The position numbers and the translations under genes are program-made. Shown here piece by piece: positions 1 to 13,600 of a stretch of DNA of 64,000 nucleotides. Positions within the stretch are counted from its first letter, which is position 1, and each line of letters opens with the position of its first letter. The notes beneath the pieces were generated by a model. That model made no database searches and had not been told where the DNA came from. It saw only the letters and a program-made list of their open reading frames with translations. Source of the DNA: Theobroma cacao (taxonomy: Eukaryota > Streptophyta > Magnoliopsida > Malvales > Malvaceae); assembly GCF_000208745.1 (NCBI RefSeq), contig NC_030855.1, positions 1,472,409 through 1,536,408 of the forward strand, read 5' to 3'.

Positions 1-207
1 TTTTATCCTTTATTAATTTTTAAAATTACTATTATATAATTTTATTAATTAAAAAAACCTCATCAGATAAAAAAATCGATTTGGTGCTCCTTTCCCTGAT
101 CGGTGCTCCCCTTTCATGGGGTGTTGGGGAGCATCGATCTGTGCTCTTTTTTTAAAATTTTTTTTAAAATATAATAATAATTTTTAAAATTAATAAAGAA
201 AGAAATG
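1..207. repeat. Foldback (inverted-repeat) element at window edge
   Basis: An AT-rich left arm (about 6-50) is the imperfect reverse complement of a right arm (about 160-205). Nested inside is a GC-richer hairpin with arms 98-111 and 126-139, matching at 13 of 14 positions around a 14-base loop. The layout resembles a foldback MITE. The left end may continue outside the window, and I see no target-site duplication, so the element class is not settled. Confidence 0.6.
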
Positions 208-1480
208 ACATTTTAATTTTTTTTAATATTTGCTAATGGTGTTTATATTTTTAGGGTAAAAGTGTTTATTTTGGAAACTAATAAATCTGTTTGAAATTTT
301 GATTAAAACTTAAAAGGTTGGGGTATTTTACCTTTATTTTTTCATTGTGTTCAATAAAACCCTTTTACTTATATTTTGAAAATTTGATTAAATAGACTTT
401 TTAAAATCAACAGTTAATTAATTATTATTAATTATTATTTTATATCCATATAATATTAACATGACATTGGTATAAAGAGTAAAAATACCACATGCCATTA
501 TCATTATGCTACTTGTCATCCATTAAAAATGTTAATATGTCATATTAGTCTTATGTAACATAAAATGTTAAGTGATATTTTGATTAAAAAAAATTTCAAG
601 AGTTTGATTCAACGCAATAAAAAAATAAAAATTTATTTAAATTTTACTAAATAATTCATCAATCTTTTTAATTATTATGGGAAAAAAACCTTAAAATGGG
701 AGAAAAATAAACACTATCGTGGAATTGAAGGAAAAACCAAAAAAAAAATAAGCGAGAAAAAAAAAATAGAAGAAGCAAACTCAAAGAACTGAAAAATAAC
801 GGTCGGCATCAAACATAAACTAAATCCGAAAAATAAACGGAAAAAGAAACTTACAAAAAAGACAAACAATCTTAGTCCCAACGAAAGGTTTTTTTTCCTT
901 TTTGTTTTAAATTCGAAAGGGTTTTAAACCTGATTTTGTGTCATTTATTTTAAATTATTTACATGCTCTTAAGATTTTTCGATTCTTTTAAAAATTATTT
1001 TATTACAAAAATTTAATATTTTTTTCCTTGTCTGAATAAATTGAAAAAAATATTTTATTGTTGGAATCACCTTCGAAAAAAATATTTTTCACCTAATTTT
1101 TAAAATTTTTTATAATATAATAATATAATTATATGGTTTTGGCAAACCCGGAGCCAACCTTAGGTTGCCTCCTTTTGTATTGGTTTTTTTGTCGTTAATT
1201 TTTGAATTTAAAGAAAATAGTTTTTTTTTACCTCCCTCCCGCATCTACACCTAAGCGAGATGTGGCGAATATCACGCGTTGAATGGGCGAGTATTATGAA
1301 CGGTCCAATAGTTGAACGGCAGCTGTCTATGAGATGCCCGGAATGATGACGTGGAATAAAATAGGACCTGATGGCGCTTGGGGTAGAAGTTGTTTTAAAC
1401 GTACAATTCAAATAACCTCGTGATAATGATATGCTACGCACAGCACTAGATTTTTAAAAAGTGAAAACACCATTTTGTTT
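208..1480. other. Upstream region of the MOR1 gene
   Basis: Low-complexity A/T-rich DNA to about 1140, followed by a GC-richer patch at about 1140-1440 that probably contains the MOR1 promoter. The patch has three AACGG motifs near it (see separate entry), a TGACGTGG box near 1346 and a CCAAT near 1305. The short open frames here show no family resemblance and I do not call them genes. Confidence 0.5.
798..1319 (+). promoter_or_regulatory. AACGG cluster, possible MSA-type G2/M elements
   Basis: AACGG occurs at 798-802, 1299-1303 and 1315-1319, the last two 16 bp apart and within about 350 bp of the MOR1 start codon. AACGG is the core of the mitosis-specific activator element bound by plant MYB3R factors. 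The flanks match the longer consensus only partly. Regulation at G2/M fits a spindle and phragmoplast protein but is inference. Confidence 0.3.
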
Positions 1481-1650
1481 CTTCTCTCGCCGGCACTGGC
1501 ACTCGGCAGAGAAACAAAAAGCAAAATTCAAAAAAAGAAGAAGAGGAAGGAAAATTCAAGAAGAAAAAAGAGGAAGCTCTTTTTTCTTACATCTGGAGCT
1601 CTGCATTTGGGGAGATCGATTAGATTAATAGAAGGAAATAGGAATTAAAA

Positions 1651-4600
1651 ATGTCTTCTGAAGAAGAGAAATTATTGAAAGAGGCGAAGAAATTGCCATG
1701 GGAAGATCGGTTGTTGCACAAGAATTGGAAAGTAAGGAACGAGGCTAACATTGACTTAGCTTCTCTATGCGATTCCATCACGGATCCGAAGGACTCGAGG
1801 CTCCGCGAAATCGGTCAGTTTTTTTTTTAAAATTTTTGAAAAATAATTTTCTTAGGTTTTCTTTTTTTAGTTGTGAACGGCGCAGATCTGATTACTCAAT
1901 TGTTTGATGGATCTTTGTGATTTTCAAATGTACAGCTCCGTTTTTCAGAAAGACGGTGGCGGATTCGAATGCCCCGGTGCAGGAGAAGGCGTTGGATGCT
2001 TTGATTGCGTTCTTAAAAGCGGCTGATGCTGATGCTGGAAGGTGATGCCGTTTTCTTTATTGAACTTGTTTTTTGCTGAAAATGTGGTGTGTTTTTTGAA
2101 ATCTACATTTTGTGGGGTTGCTTCCTATTTTTGATCTCTGAGTGTTCCGGTGTTAGGTATGCGAAGGAAGTGTGCGATGCCATCGTGGCGAAGTGTCTCA
2201 CTGGTAGGCCTAAGACAGTTGAGAAGGCTCAGGCAGCCTTCATGCTCTGGGTAGAATTGGAAGCTGTTGATGTTTTCCTGGTATGTTTGATAATGTCTTC
2301 GAAAAACTTCTTTTAAAGCTATTGTGTGATCCAAATTAATATTTGATAAATTTTGATAGAGTGGGGAGTAGAGAAAAGGAGGAAAATATCATGAAAAGAA
2401 GAGTAATACCTTATTTGTTAGACTCATTGCTCTGCATTGGTATTCTTCATTTACTGTGGGATAGATTAAGATGTGCTCAGGTTTCTTGCCTTACATACAG
2501 TGACTTGGATATATTACAACAATGTATAAAAGCATAAACAAATCCAACCTTAATGAGTTAAATGTTATTGGATTGAGGTTGGGTTCTCATTCTGCCTTTT
2601 CCTAAGCATGCTAGAACTCTCTGTTATATAGTTGTTAACTGAAAATGAAAATAGAACTCTCAGTAAAATGTGTTTTACACTCTCACTTCTTTTGTACTTA
2701 TCTTGACTTACAGCATGTTTCATATTTGTGGTTTAGGAGAGGGTCTAACGATGCCAAAATTTAGTAAGGCAGATGATTGAAATGTGTATTTTATGAGATG
2801 CAGTGCTGAGTTAAATGGCTCGTAAAGTGTTTTGCTGGATAGTAAGTGAACTTCTTTGTAGGTTGCATAAGTAAATTTCATTAAGGCCTCTTCAGACCTG
2901 TTTGAATGGGTCTGCTTCTCTTGAGTCTAGACCATTTTGCTCTTCATTGGTGGTATTTTGTTGGTAAGTGGTTAGCCACATTTGCTTCACTTGGATTTTT
3001 GACCCATTATGATGACAGATGATATTGTTGGGAGTTTGAAGTGAGAGTCTAGTAATGCAAATGGTTTGGAAAATAGAGAAGAGAATAGAAGAGACAATTA
3101 TCCTCTCTATTGTACGGTAAAATAGAATATAGAGTCTGTAGAAGGTTCGTTTCGTGTTAGTTCTCTATTATTGTGACTGCTAAAATAGCTTTTTAAGGAA
3201 AAGAACCAAACAAAAATCAGGACTTGTGTCTGTTTTGAGGGGGCTGGGGAAGATTTCTTTCATTCCAAATGCTTTCCAGTTTCTGCTCGACAACAATGAG
3301 AGAGAGAGAAGCTTGAAAATGAAATGAACTCCATTATTTACTTTGCTTCCTTCTTTCCACTGGACAAAAGATGCTATGAGTGCTTAAGTGAGGATTCCGA
3401 TCATCTGCTACTGCATTGCTTTGCCTTTGGTTTTTATGCTGAATTGCTTTCTCTCAAGAAGTTAGTGGTTTGGCTAGAGTAATTTCTTTGGATGAATGCT
3501 TTGAAGGATCAAGCTCTGATGGGTTGGTTACTGGTAGGTCAATGCCTTAAACAATCTAGCTTTGCTTATTCCTTTCATATGCTCTCTACTAGCAATTGGA
3601 CACAGACAAATGCGTGTGATAATAATTTTTTTTATTAAACTAATAAATTGAAATATACATTATTAAGCTACACCAAACATAGTTGGGAAAAGTTTGTCTT
3701 ATCTCATGTTTACCTTTTAACATGGTTTTGAAAATTAAAATTTGAAAGTTTAATCAGTTCTTCAATAAAAATTTGTTATTGAGTTTTATTTTTTTGACAT
3801 AACTCGTAAAACTCATAACAATAATTAAAGGTAAAATAATGCTAGATTATTGACAAAAAAATTAAAATTGTACTCATCATACATTCTAGAATAGTTAAAA
3901 ATGTCAATAGCATTCTCAAATATGTAAACAACCAAACATGTTTAAGAATAAAAGAATTAGGAAATGGCAATGTATCTGAAAATTGTGATTTATCTTCAAA
4001 TCTGTTGAAGGATTGACTTACAAGCAAACCGGCCACCATTTGGTAAGGGAACAAAAACTCAATCAGTGATTTGATTTAACAAACAACCAATATTTAAAAA
4101 AAGAAAAGCAAAAAAAGTGCAATGTAGGATTAACTTGATCACGTGCACAGTGAAAAGTTAGGTGAAAATGGAATAACAGTGCCTGGCTAGAAAAAAATCA
4201 TTCCATCAGAGATGAGGAAGAAAAAAATAGTAAGTTAATGACAAAAAATTAACATATCTTCTTATATGATCTGTTTTTACTGGCAACAACTTTTGCTTTA
4301 CAATTTTCTCTGCAACTTGACAAAGAGTAGCAAAGAATGGGAGAGTGAACAGTGAAATGTTGAAGTCCTCAGTTTAATTATCCTATATGGAACATTCTAG
4401 ATGTGGTTTAAGTATATTTGGACTAATTTGACCTGACAGTTGATTGGCTTTTCTTTATTTTTAAGGGCAGTAAAGTACTTTTGTGAACATTTGAAATTTG
4501 AAATACGCATCAATTGAGAATACCTAATGAATATAAACTCAGTTTACATAATGAGAATACCTAGCTAGAGGTAACACCAGACTTAGTAATCGGTATTATC

Positions 4601-7600
4601 TATATTGTTGTAATTTTGTTTGCTCAACCACTTTTTACATGATATTATACTTTCCCAATTTTGCATATATGGCATTCAATTTTAATTTTTATTATATATT
4701 TTCTTTTATTCTTATATTAGTATAGATAGTACTATTATCTATTCTAAGTTGTTTTTATTTAAATTATTTATTCTAAGTTGTTGTTATTCAAAGTATGCAA
4801 TATTTTCTAAATATTGTACATATCAGATAACTACTTTTATGAAAATAAAATTACGGTTTGTATGCATTTGCGTGTGCCCAATTGCTAGTATGCTCTGTAC
4901 TAATATACCTTCAATAGTAATATGTTCCACCTTCTTCTCCTTCCCCCTTTTCTCTGAAAAGAAAAATATTTGCCAGTTAGGTAATAGAAAGAAACTAAGC
5001 TGATGAAAGAGTTTATAGAATATGATTAGAGATGATTCCTACAGAATGGATCTAAATTGTTTAGAATACTATCTCAAATCAATAGAGTTGATACAATTAA
5101 ACATACCTGTAACAAACAAGATACATATTATTGGACATTCATTGGAGTATCGAATACAAATGAGACTTAACCTTTTTGAGCTACATTTCCTTTTTTCTTT
5201 TCCTCATTTTCTCCTCTAAGTAAACATGCAATTTCCTCTCCTCATGTTGGGGCTACAGGGTTGTTTTCTATAGTTCTAAACTAAGTTGCAGGGCATTAGG
5301 ACTCTGTTGTTGGACAAATCTGAAGTTGCTTAATATGCATCGTTCTATGAAGGTTGAAAGGAACTAGGAAAGGTTTTTGGCCTGACACTCTGTGATGGAT
5401 ATAATCTTAGTGTTTATGTATATTTGCAAGTTCTGATATTGCAGTGCATGATTAGAGCTTCAAGTACGACTTCTTTTCTTCTTTTGTAATTATGGAAAGG
5501 TCTGTTTACCTACATTTTGCTTTATCTCTATTTTTCTTTGGTTTCTGTTGGGGCATTTGAAACTGTTTGGTTTCTTTTGCCAAACGAGAGAAATTTATGC
5601 TTATTGTACAGGGGTTGTGAGACCGGTCTGCACACAGCAATGCCCAATGCTTATCTCTCTCATATATCGGGGCCCAAGTATTTCTAGATGTCCTTGTCTT
5701 CCTGGAGAAAGTGTTTCATATTTCTGGATTTTGGGTTCTTTAAGCTGCGTTGTTGTCCGAGTCTTTATGCATCTCATTTTTTCTGTAATTGGTTTTATTT
5801 GGTATAGGAGAGATGTTCTGGTGACCCCTTTACATGTTTTTGTGGTAACCATAGGATTCAATGGAGAAGGCCATAAAGAATAAAGTTGCCAAAGCAGTGG
5901 TGCCCGCAATAGATGTCATGTTTCAAGCCTTAAGGTTCGTATATGAGATCCCCTCAATGCAAACCATGCATTAAGTCTATTACTTGTTCCTCTGCAGCTT
6001 CTTATTGTCTGTTTGCAATTAGTGAATTTGGAGCCAAAGTTGTCCCTCCTAAAAGAATCCTGAAGATGCTTCCTGAACTTTTTGACCATCAAGACCAAAA
6101 TGTCCGTGCATCCTCCAAAGGACTGACTCTTGAGCTCTGTCGTTGGATTGGAAAGGATCCTGTCAAGTCAATACTGTTTGAGAAGATGCGTGACACTATG
6201 GTACAATAGTATTAAGTTTAATCTGCTCTGCGGATGCCCTTTTCCTGTTATATTGAAATAATTTTTTTTTTCTTTCTGCCTTTTAAGAAAAAAGAGCTAG
6301 AGGCTGAGCTTGTGAATGTAACGGGCACGGCCAAGCCATCACGGAAGATAAGGTAAATTCCATGTTTAGAAGCCCTTCTGCAATTTTGCACTGTGCTAAA
6401 TATGCTTGAGTTTAAAATTGTGCTTTGTTGTAATTATGCATGTATTTAGAGAAGTGTTGTGCTTTCATTTCTTTGAGCATGTATTTGAGCTTAGGTGGTA
6501 TCAGTTGGAGCAAAGGGCAAATCAGGGAAATGAAGAAGAATGAAGTACTGCTTTAATGCAGGATAACTGAATAAAAGTACTTTGAATGAGTCATGTGGCA
6601 TTTCTTTTAAGTTGTTGAAGTTGCCAAAGCAATCTTAACTCTGGTTGCCATAAACACAAAAAAAAAAAATGCAGCTTATGACGAAAAGACATAAAAATAA
6701 TGCTTAAACATCAACTAGTAGGGGCCATTTTGAGCTCATATTAAGAATTCAAATATTGAACATGTGGCAAAATAGGGTTCACATATTAGAATGACTTTGG
6801 TACAGCTTCAAAATTTTAGAGATTACTTCCAGGGATTGGTAAAAATGTATTTATCTTTTGAGATATTCAAATAAGTAATTGAATTGTTGGTGCTTTTTTA
6901 CAATTTTATCTGTCACAGTCGTATATGTGCATGAAAATGAATGAGAAAATTCAATTGGAGAGACACAATTTGAATATTGTAGTGAAGTTTCATGTGTTCT
7001 TGTGTCTGTTACAGCTGATTTAATGCATATCCCTACAACAGTTGTATCTGCATGTTTTTAACGATTTATGAGTTTGTAATTTAGTTTACAAATTTTTTTG
7101 TCCTATTTTAAGCTCTTCATTATCTTTTTTAGATCTGAGCAAGACAGGGAGCCAGAACATGAAGCTGTTTCTGAAGCTGCAGGCCCTGGCCCTGTTGAAG
7201 AATCTGCAGATAATAGTATGTATTTCATTTTGAACTTTGGATTGCATTTTTTTTATATTTTCTTAATAAGGCTAATCTCATACTTTGGCTTGTATATCTG
7301 TATTGTCAGCGCCTCAGGAAATAGATGAATATGAGCTTGTTGATCCTGTTGATATATTAACTCCTCTGGAGAAGTCTGGATTTTGGGATGGAGTGGTTAG
7401 TACTCTCCCTGTATCTGATATTATTTTGACAAACTGTACCACGTATTTAGTTCTTCTCTTCCTTTTGATATTAGTGATTCTCAAATTGGAATTTCTGAGC
7501 TGCTGACTATCTCTTCTGTTTATTGAAACTTTGTCTCTGTCTTGTAGAAAGCTACCAAGTGGTCAGAAAGAAAGGAGGCTGTGGCTGAACTAACCAAGCT

Positions 7601-10600
7601 TGCATCAACTAAAAAGATAGCACCCGGTGATTTTACAGAAGTTTGTCGGACATTGAAAAAGGTTATTAATCTGCTCTCATTTTTTCAAATCCCTCATAAT
7701 GGGGGAAGGCCAGTTTGCTTCAATCAAAATTCAGTCAAAATAGTGGTTGAACACTGTCTTGGTGTTTTGTCTGCATGAATAATACCATTTTCACTACATT
7801 CCAATCAAAACCCTTTTGTTTGTGTTCCTGTTTTACTACATAACAGGTTTATTTATCTTTTTTATCACATTCAATCATGGTGTCATCATACATGTTTTAC
7901 TTGTCTGAGGATGACATCATGTCTGCATGAATGCTCTACCATTTTCGCTACTTTTTGTCTAAATCCTTTTTCTTTTTCCCTTCGTGTAGGAGGTTCCTTA
8001 ATCTTTTTCTATCTCATTCTGAAGTGGAACCTGGATTCAAATTTTTTTTTTTTTTGTTATTTACTTGATGATTAGTGTGACTGCTACCTGTGGTTGTGAA
8101 GCATTTTTGAGTATAGGGTTATGTTGATAGTAATGGATGCATACTATGTCTTTGTGTCTTACCTCTGCATGTCAAACTCTCCTCCAACTTTTAACCTTTA
8201 TGTTCTGCTATGCTTTTGGTATTCGATTTGCCCAAGTTGTGTTTCTGCCTGCAGCTTGTTACAGATGTAAACATAGCTGTTGCAGTTGAAGCAATCCAAG
8301 CTGTTGGGAATCTTGCACGGGGATTGCGAACTCATTTTGCTGGCAGTTCACGCTTTTTATTGACAGTTTTACTTGTAAGTGCAATAGAACTTAATTATTC
8401 ATGAATGCATGTAACTCCATACCGTGTTTCTTCTTGTCTGTTTTCGAAGTATGCCTTTTTTTGTTTCTTTAAATCTGCTTTACTTGTGTCGTTTTACTCT
8501 CTTGCTTCATTTTTATTTTCATCAAGTCATTTGGTTGTGAAATTTTAATTCTTTAGGTGAAACTGACAGTACAATGTTTGTCTGTGCATTAGTTGAGTTG
8601 CTTTAGTCCTCTCCTCTGAAAACAAGTTGCACTTTTATGTAAAAGTTCATGCTATTAAGGGTCATCCAGCTCTGATATTGATTTATTGTTTATTTTGTTC
8701 CATATATAGATTTGATCATTTATGGATGTATTAGGGGTTTAAAATAAAGTTATTTCTTGTATGGACATTTTCTTCTTGAATAGGAAAAATTGAAAGAGAA
8801 AAAACCTGCTTTGACCGAGTCACTCACACAAACACTTCAAGCAATGCACAAAGCAGGATGCTTAAATCTGGCGGACATTGTGGAAGGCAAGTTCCTATTT
8901 AACCTAATCACTAATTTTCGAAGTTGTTGTTATCTGGAAAGAGAACTTATATTGTTTTTTCTACTTCCTATGAAATCACATTTTGATTCTCTTTTTTGAG
9001 TTTGTTCCCTGTCTTATGGTGCAGTTTCTGACTACGGTTTACAACTATATTTTGCTTTCAAAATATAATTGTTTACTTACACTGACCCTGGTTAGGTGGT
9101 GACTGTAAATGCTATAATTGTTTAATACATGATGTTTCTTGCAGATGTTAAAACTGCAACAAAAAACAAAGTTCCACTTGTGCGTTCATTAACTTTGAAC
9201 TGGGTCACATTCTGTATTGAAACAAGTAATAAGGCTGTTATTCTGAAGGTGCATAAGGATTATGTCTCAATCTGTATGGAGGTCAGTACAGCGTTCCTTT
9301 GAATAATGCATATTCTAGGCAAGAACACTTTAATCCTGACAATTTTTATCTATTTGTGCTTCATATTGATCGGAGTCTCCATGCTGGGTCCCTTCCCTTT
9401 CCCACTGGGAGAAAAGAAATGCAGTAGGAATTAAGGAAAAAAGAGAAATGCTGAGAACCTTTTGAAGAATTCCATTATGTGATTGTGTACATGTTCAGAG
9501 AACTTATAAATAAAACTTACATGTTCAGTGTTTAAGTATAAGTTAATGCTCTTATAGCTTCTTAACACTTTATATACTGCTCTAACCATCAGCATGCTAT
9601 GAAATTGGATTGCAGTGTCTTAATGATGGGACCCCAGATGTGAGAGACGCAGCCTTTTCAGCTTTGGCAGCTGTTGCTAAGGTAATATTTTCACTTATCG
9701 TGTTATCCTTTCTTCAATTCCATAAGCTCAGATATTTTACCCCAATATAATTTGTCCCATACTTATTCTCTCTTAGTCTGTCGGTATGAGGCCATTAGAG
9801 AGGTCATTGGAGAAACTTGATGATGTTAGAAAAAAGAAGCTCTCTGAAATGATTGCTGGATCTGGTGCTGCTGTGTCTGCTAATACTAGTTCAGGTGTGT
9901 AAGGTTTTCTGTGCATGCTGACCATTGCATTTAGTGTTGGAATTCTTGGAACACTTTTTAACAGGTATTATGTCTTGGTTTCTTACAATTTATCATGATT
10001 TTTCAGCTGCTGTTCAAAATTCAGGTGGAGGTGTGTCTTCTACGGAGGTGAGTGCACTCTTGATGATTTTTACACATGATACTATCCAGTGTTATTTATT
10101 TGCTGTCTGTAACTAAATGATACATTCTTCCTGACATTACTTAGATCTGTGACCTTAGTGAGCATCAATTTTGCTAGGAGCATTATAATAGAAGTTAGGA
10201 TAAAACCTATTTGTGGCATACTATCTAGCATGGCTGGTAAGCCTTGAAGTATATGCAGAAGATCTTATAAATATTCACAAAGCAAGATGAAAGTGTTGAG
10301 TTAGATGAATGTCAGAAAGGAGTCTTCTGATTTTTGGTGATCACACATGGATGATTGGAAGTATAAATGCTTAATATTTACATGGTTAACTTTACAAAGG
10401 CATCTCTGGGCATATTGATCATGTTATTTTTGTACAATTTTTTGTATTACAAAATAAAAGAAATGCTTGATGATGTCTTTATTGACATACGGTGACTTAA
10501 GTTCTCTTTTACCATGTTTCCTTTTGTAATCTGCATGTGGAAAATTGTTCAGTTTTACATTCTACAAAGAATGCCAGAAAAGCCAATTATGATGAGAAAA

Positions 10601-13600
10601 ACACCTTAATGACAGTATCGATAAGTTGAAAATACTACAAAAGGCTGAAGATACAGTTTATGATGTTTATATTTGATTATTTACTTCTATGTTCTATAAA
10701 TGCCGGAAAGGTTAACCATAATCAAATGAGAATAAACACCTTACTGCCAGAATAGATAAGTTGATCTGATATGAAAATACTACAAAAGGATGAAGATACG
10801 GCTTATTTTGTTTATTATTTTAATAAGATTATTAGTTATGAATTAGGATGATTTATATTGACACTTGCATTTTGCACGATTTATATCCAACTTCTATGTA
10901 AGTACTATTTCTTATTCTTTTTTTGGTTGTCTTGTCTGTCATGCTAAAGAATTGAGAAAATTCCATCATGGATCACAAGCTTATGATGTTTTAGTCTATT
11001 GTGTCTATGCAGGTTTCAGAAGGCTCATTTGTTAGGAGATCAGCAGCGAGCATGCTTAGTGGGAAGAGACCTGTTCCTGTAGCAGTAAGCTTTAATTATG
11101 TAGTTATTTGGTTTCTTGAAAATTGTTCTAGTGTCACACCAATTGAAATTTTGAACTGTTTATCAGCCTGCCAACAAGAAAGGGGCTTCAGTGAAGTCAG
11201 GCAACAATAAAAAGGTAGAAGGAGCTGGGCGGCCAGAAACAGCAAAATTGACTGAAGCACCTGAAGACATTGAGGTATACTTATCTGTTAAAGCTTTTTC
11301 TGATTGTCATTACTGCAATAGCTTGAAAGATCTTAATATCTTTACTTTTAATTTGTCTGACAATTACAGCCAGCAGAAATGAGTCTTGAAGAGATTGAAA
11401 GCAGATTAGGTTCCCTCATACAGGCAGATACTGTTTCTCAATTGAAGAGTGCTGTATGGAAGGAACGTCTTGAAGGTTGGTTTTTTTGTTTGTAACATCC
11501 TCTTGACTGTTTGCATGTCTATAGTTAATAGATTTGATGGTGTATTTGATATGAGATGGAATGTACCGAAGGTTATAGATAGTTGTTACGTTGCGAATTC
11601 ATAATCATGCAAATCATATATCTATATCTATATATATTATATATAATATAATTATATCTTATATTATATTTAAATACATATAGAGTCGGCTACTATGTGT
11701 AATTAGGAGTGCTCATAAATAATAACTGAAAGCATACTCTCAGATTTTCATTATTAGAAGAGGTGCTTGTATCATATTGATACAGGCAACTAATGTCTTT
11801 TAGTTTTTTTTTCCCCTTTGATTTCTATCCCTTCATATTCTATTAATCATTGAACTTGATGGATTTATTTCTTTTTCTTGCTTTGTTATTATTTCTTGAA
11901 CTAGAGAAGAGAAAGAATCCAATTTTTTTTTAGCCGGGACTGTATTGAGCTGTAATTTTCTTTATAGAGTTTCTTTTAAAACATTAAAAGAATGCTTTAA
12001 AAAATTGAATCTTTTGAAAACAATTGGACTGCTATTCATTCAATTAGATAATAAAATAGGGAAACAAGGGTTCATATAAGGTTGCTGTATTATTTACTAG
12101 CTAGAATTGCTATTATTAGTTTCAAAAGATAAATGTCTATATTTTCTCCTCTAATTCTCTCTTTAAACTTGGGTGATAATAGTGCTATTTTACATAAGAA
12201 AGTATAATACAAGTTATCTTTGAATTTTAATTGTTGCTTTCTAGTACATTTCTGTGGTTGTCAAATAATTTCAAACTTTTATATTCTAATATAAGTTTAT
12301 ATCTTCTATTCTTTAACTTGATTATAACTTTATCATGCCCTTTTTTTTTTCCTTTCTTTTGTTGGGTATCTTTGGATATAGAAGATGCTTAACTCTATGT
12401 TTTAAATTATAATATTTGTATGCTAAGTGAATAAATAATTTTAAATATATTATCATTTTCTTATTTCAAAATTATTTGAAATAATTAAGCATGTCACTAG
12501 TTCAATGATATTTATATTTATGCATTGTTGCTTTTAAATTCAGTGCTGAAAGTGAGAAGGTTATGATCTTTTCCTACCAGTAACAGTGGTTCTGTACAGA
12601 GTGTTAGGTCTTTGACTAAAATGTTGTTCTCTAAGATTTGTAAATAATATCTAAAATTCTATGACAAGGATGGAGAATATTGCAGCACAAGGTACAATAT
12701 GGTTCCTCCGGTTGGTTTGGGTCTAACTCGCTAATCTGATCTTCAACCATGTAATTCTGAATTTCTTATGTTACTTTTCATTCAGCAGAAGCTTCTGCTA
12801 AATTTCTTCAGAATTGCCATCAGGATAAACTCATTTATCATCTGCTTTGCAAGAGGTTTTATTTGGGTTTCTGATTTTCTTAGGCTATTGTGTTAGTTAT
12901 GAGGTTTATTACAGACATGGCATCCAAAAGGAGGTAGTTATGGAAAAGACGTGAAGCCCTTGAAATTAGGACCCATAAATTCCAAATATATGTCTTAACT
13001 GTTGTCTTTTATTTTTTGGGTTTATGTATTTTTAATTCATGAGTTATTAGTCATGGCCTTTACTAATATAATTTCTTGAGCCGAATGGTCTAGTTAAAAT
13101 TAGCTAGTTTATGGGTTAAGTGCTTCATTTATTGTTTCTTTGGTAGTCTTGGAATGGTTTTTTGCTAGTTAGAGTTATTTTATGTCAACTGAATTTTCTG
13201 ACTGGGGTACCCAAACTTCTCTGATTGCAGCCATATCCTTACTGAAACAACAGGTTGAAGGTATACAGGACCTTGATAAGTCTGTGGAGATTTTGATTCG
13301 TTTACTTTGTGCTGTCCCTGGTTGGAATGAGAAAAATGTTCAGGTATATCAAAGATATATGCAGTTTTAGATGGCAGTTTTTCTTCTTTAACTTCTCTAT
13401 ATCTCTCCCCTTTTCTCTTAATAGTGGGAAATATCAAGACTTTTAAATTGAACAATGCAGGTCCAGCAACAAGTTATTGAAATTGTCACTTATCTGGCCT
13501 CTACTGCATCAAAATTACCAAAGAAATGTGTTGTGCTTTGCCTTCTTGGTGAGTTGTAGGTTGAGACATGCCCCCATACCGTTTTTCAAACAACTGGCTT

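Larger units (their letters stand above)
1651..11475 (+). other. MOR1 exon map, exons 1-18
   Basis: Exons in order: 1651-1813, 1936-2041, 2157-2280, 5855-5934, 6023-6200, 6288-6352, 7133-7215, 7310-7395, 7548-7661, 8255-8374, 8784-8886, 9145-9281, 9616-9681, 9777-9894, 10007-10047, 11013-11084, 11167-11274, 11370-11475. These cover TOG1, TOG2 and the start of the linker. For exon 5 an earlier AG near 5997 looks attractive, but only the acceptor before 6023 restores the conserved ALSEFGAKV. Intron 11 begins GC. Confidence 0.88.

Noticed and set aside
1208..1441. 77-codon minus-strand frame upstream of MOR1
   Set aside because: No homology sensed; lies in the likely promoter and has no supporting signals.
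5943..6022. Upstream extension of MOR1 exon 5 (open frame reading SYCLFAISEFG)
   Set aside because: The AG before 5998 gives the wrong phase; only the acceptor before 6023 joins ALS to EFGAKV as in the family.
13079..13130. tRNA-like box in MOR1 intron 18
   Set aside because: Only a GGTCTAGTT-like string; no B box at the right distance and no cloverleaf could be drawn.
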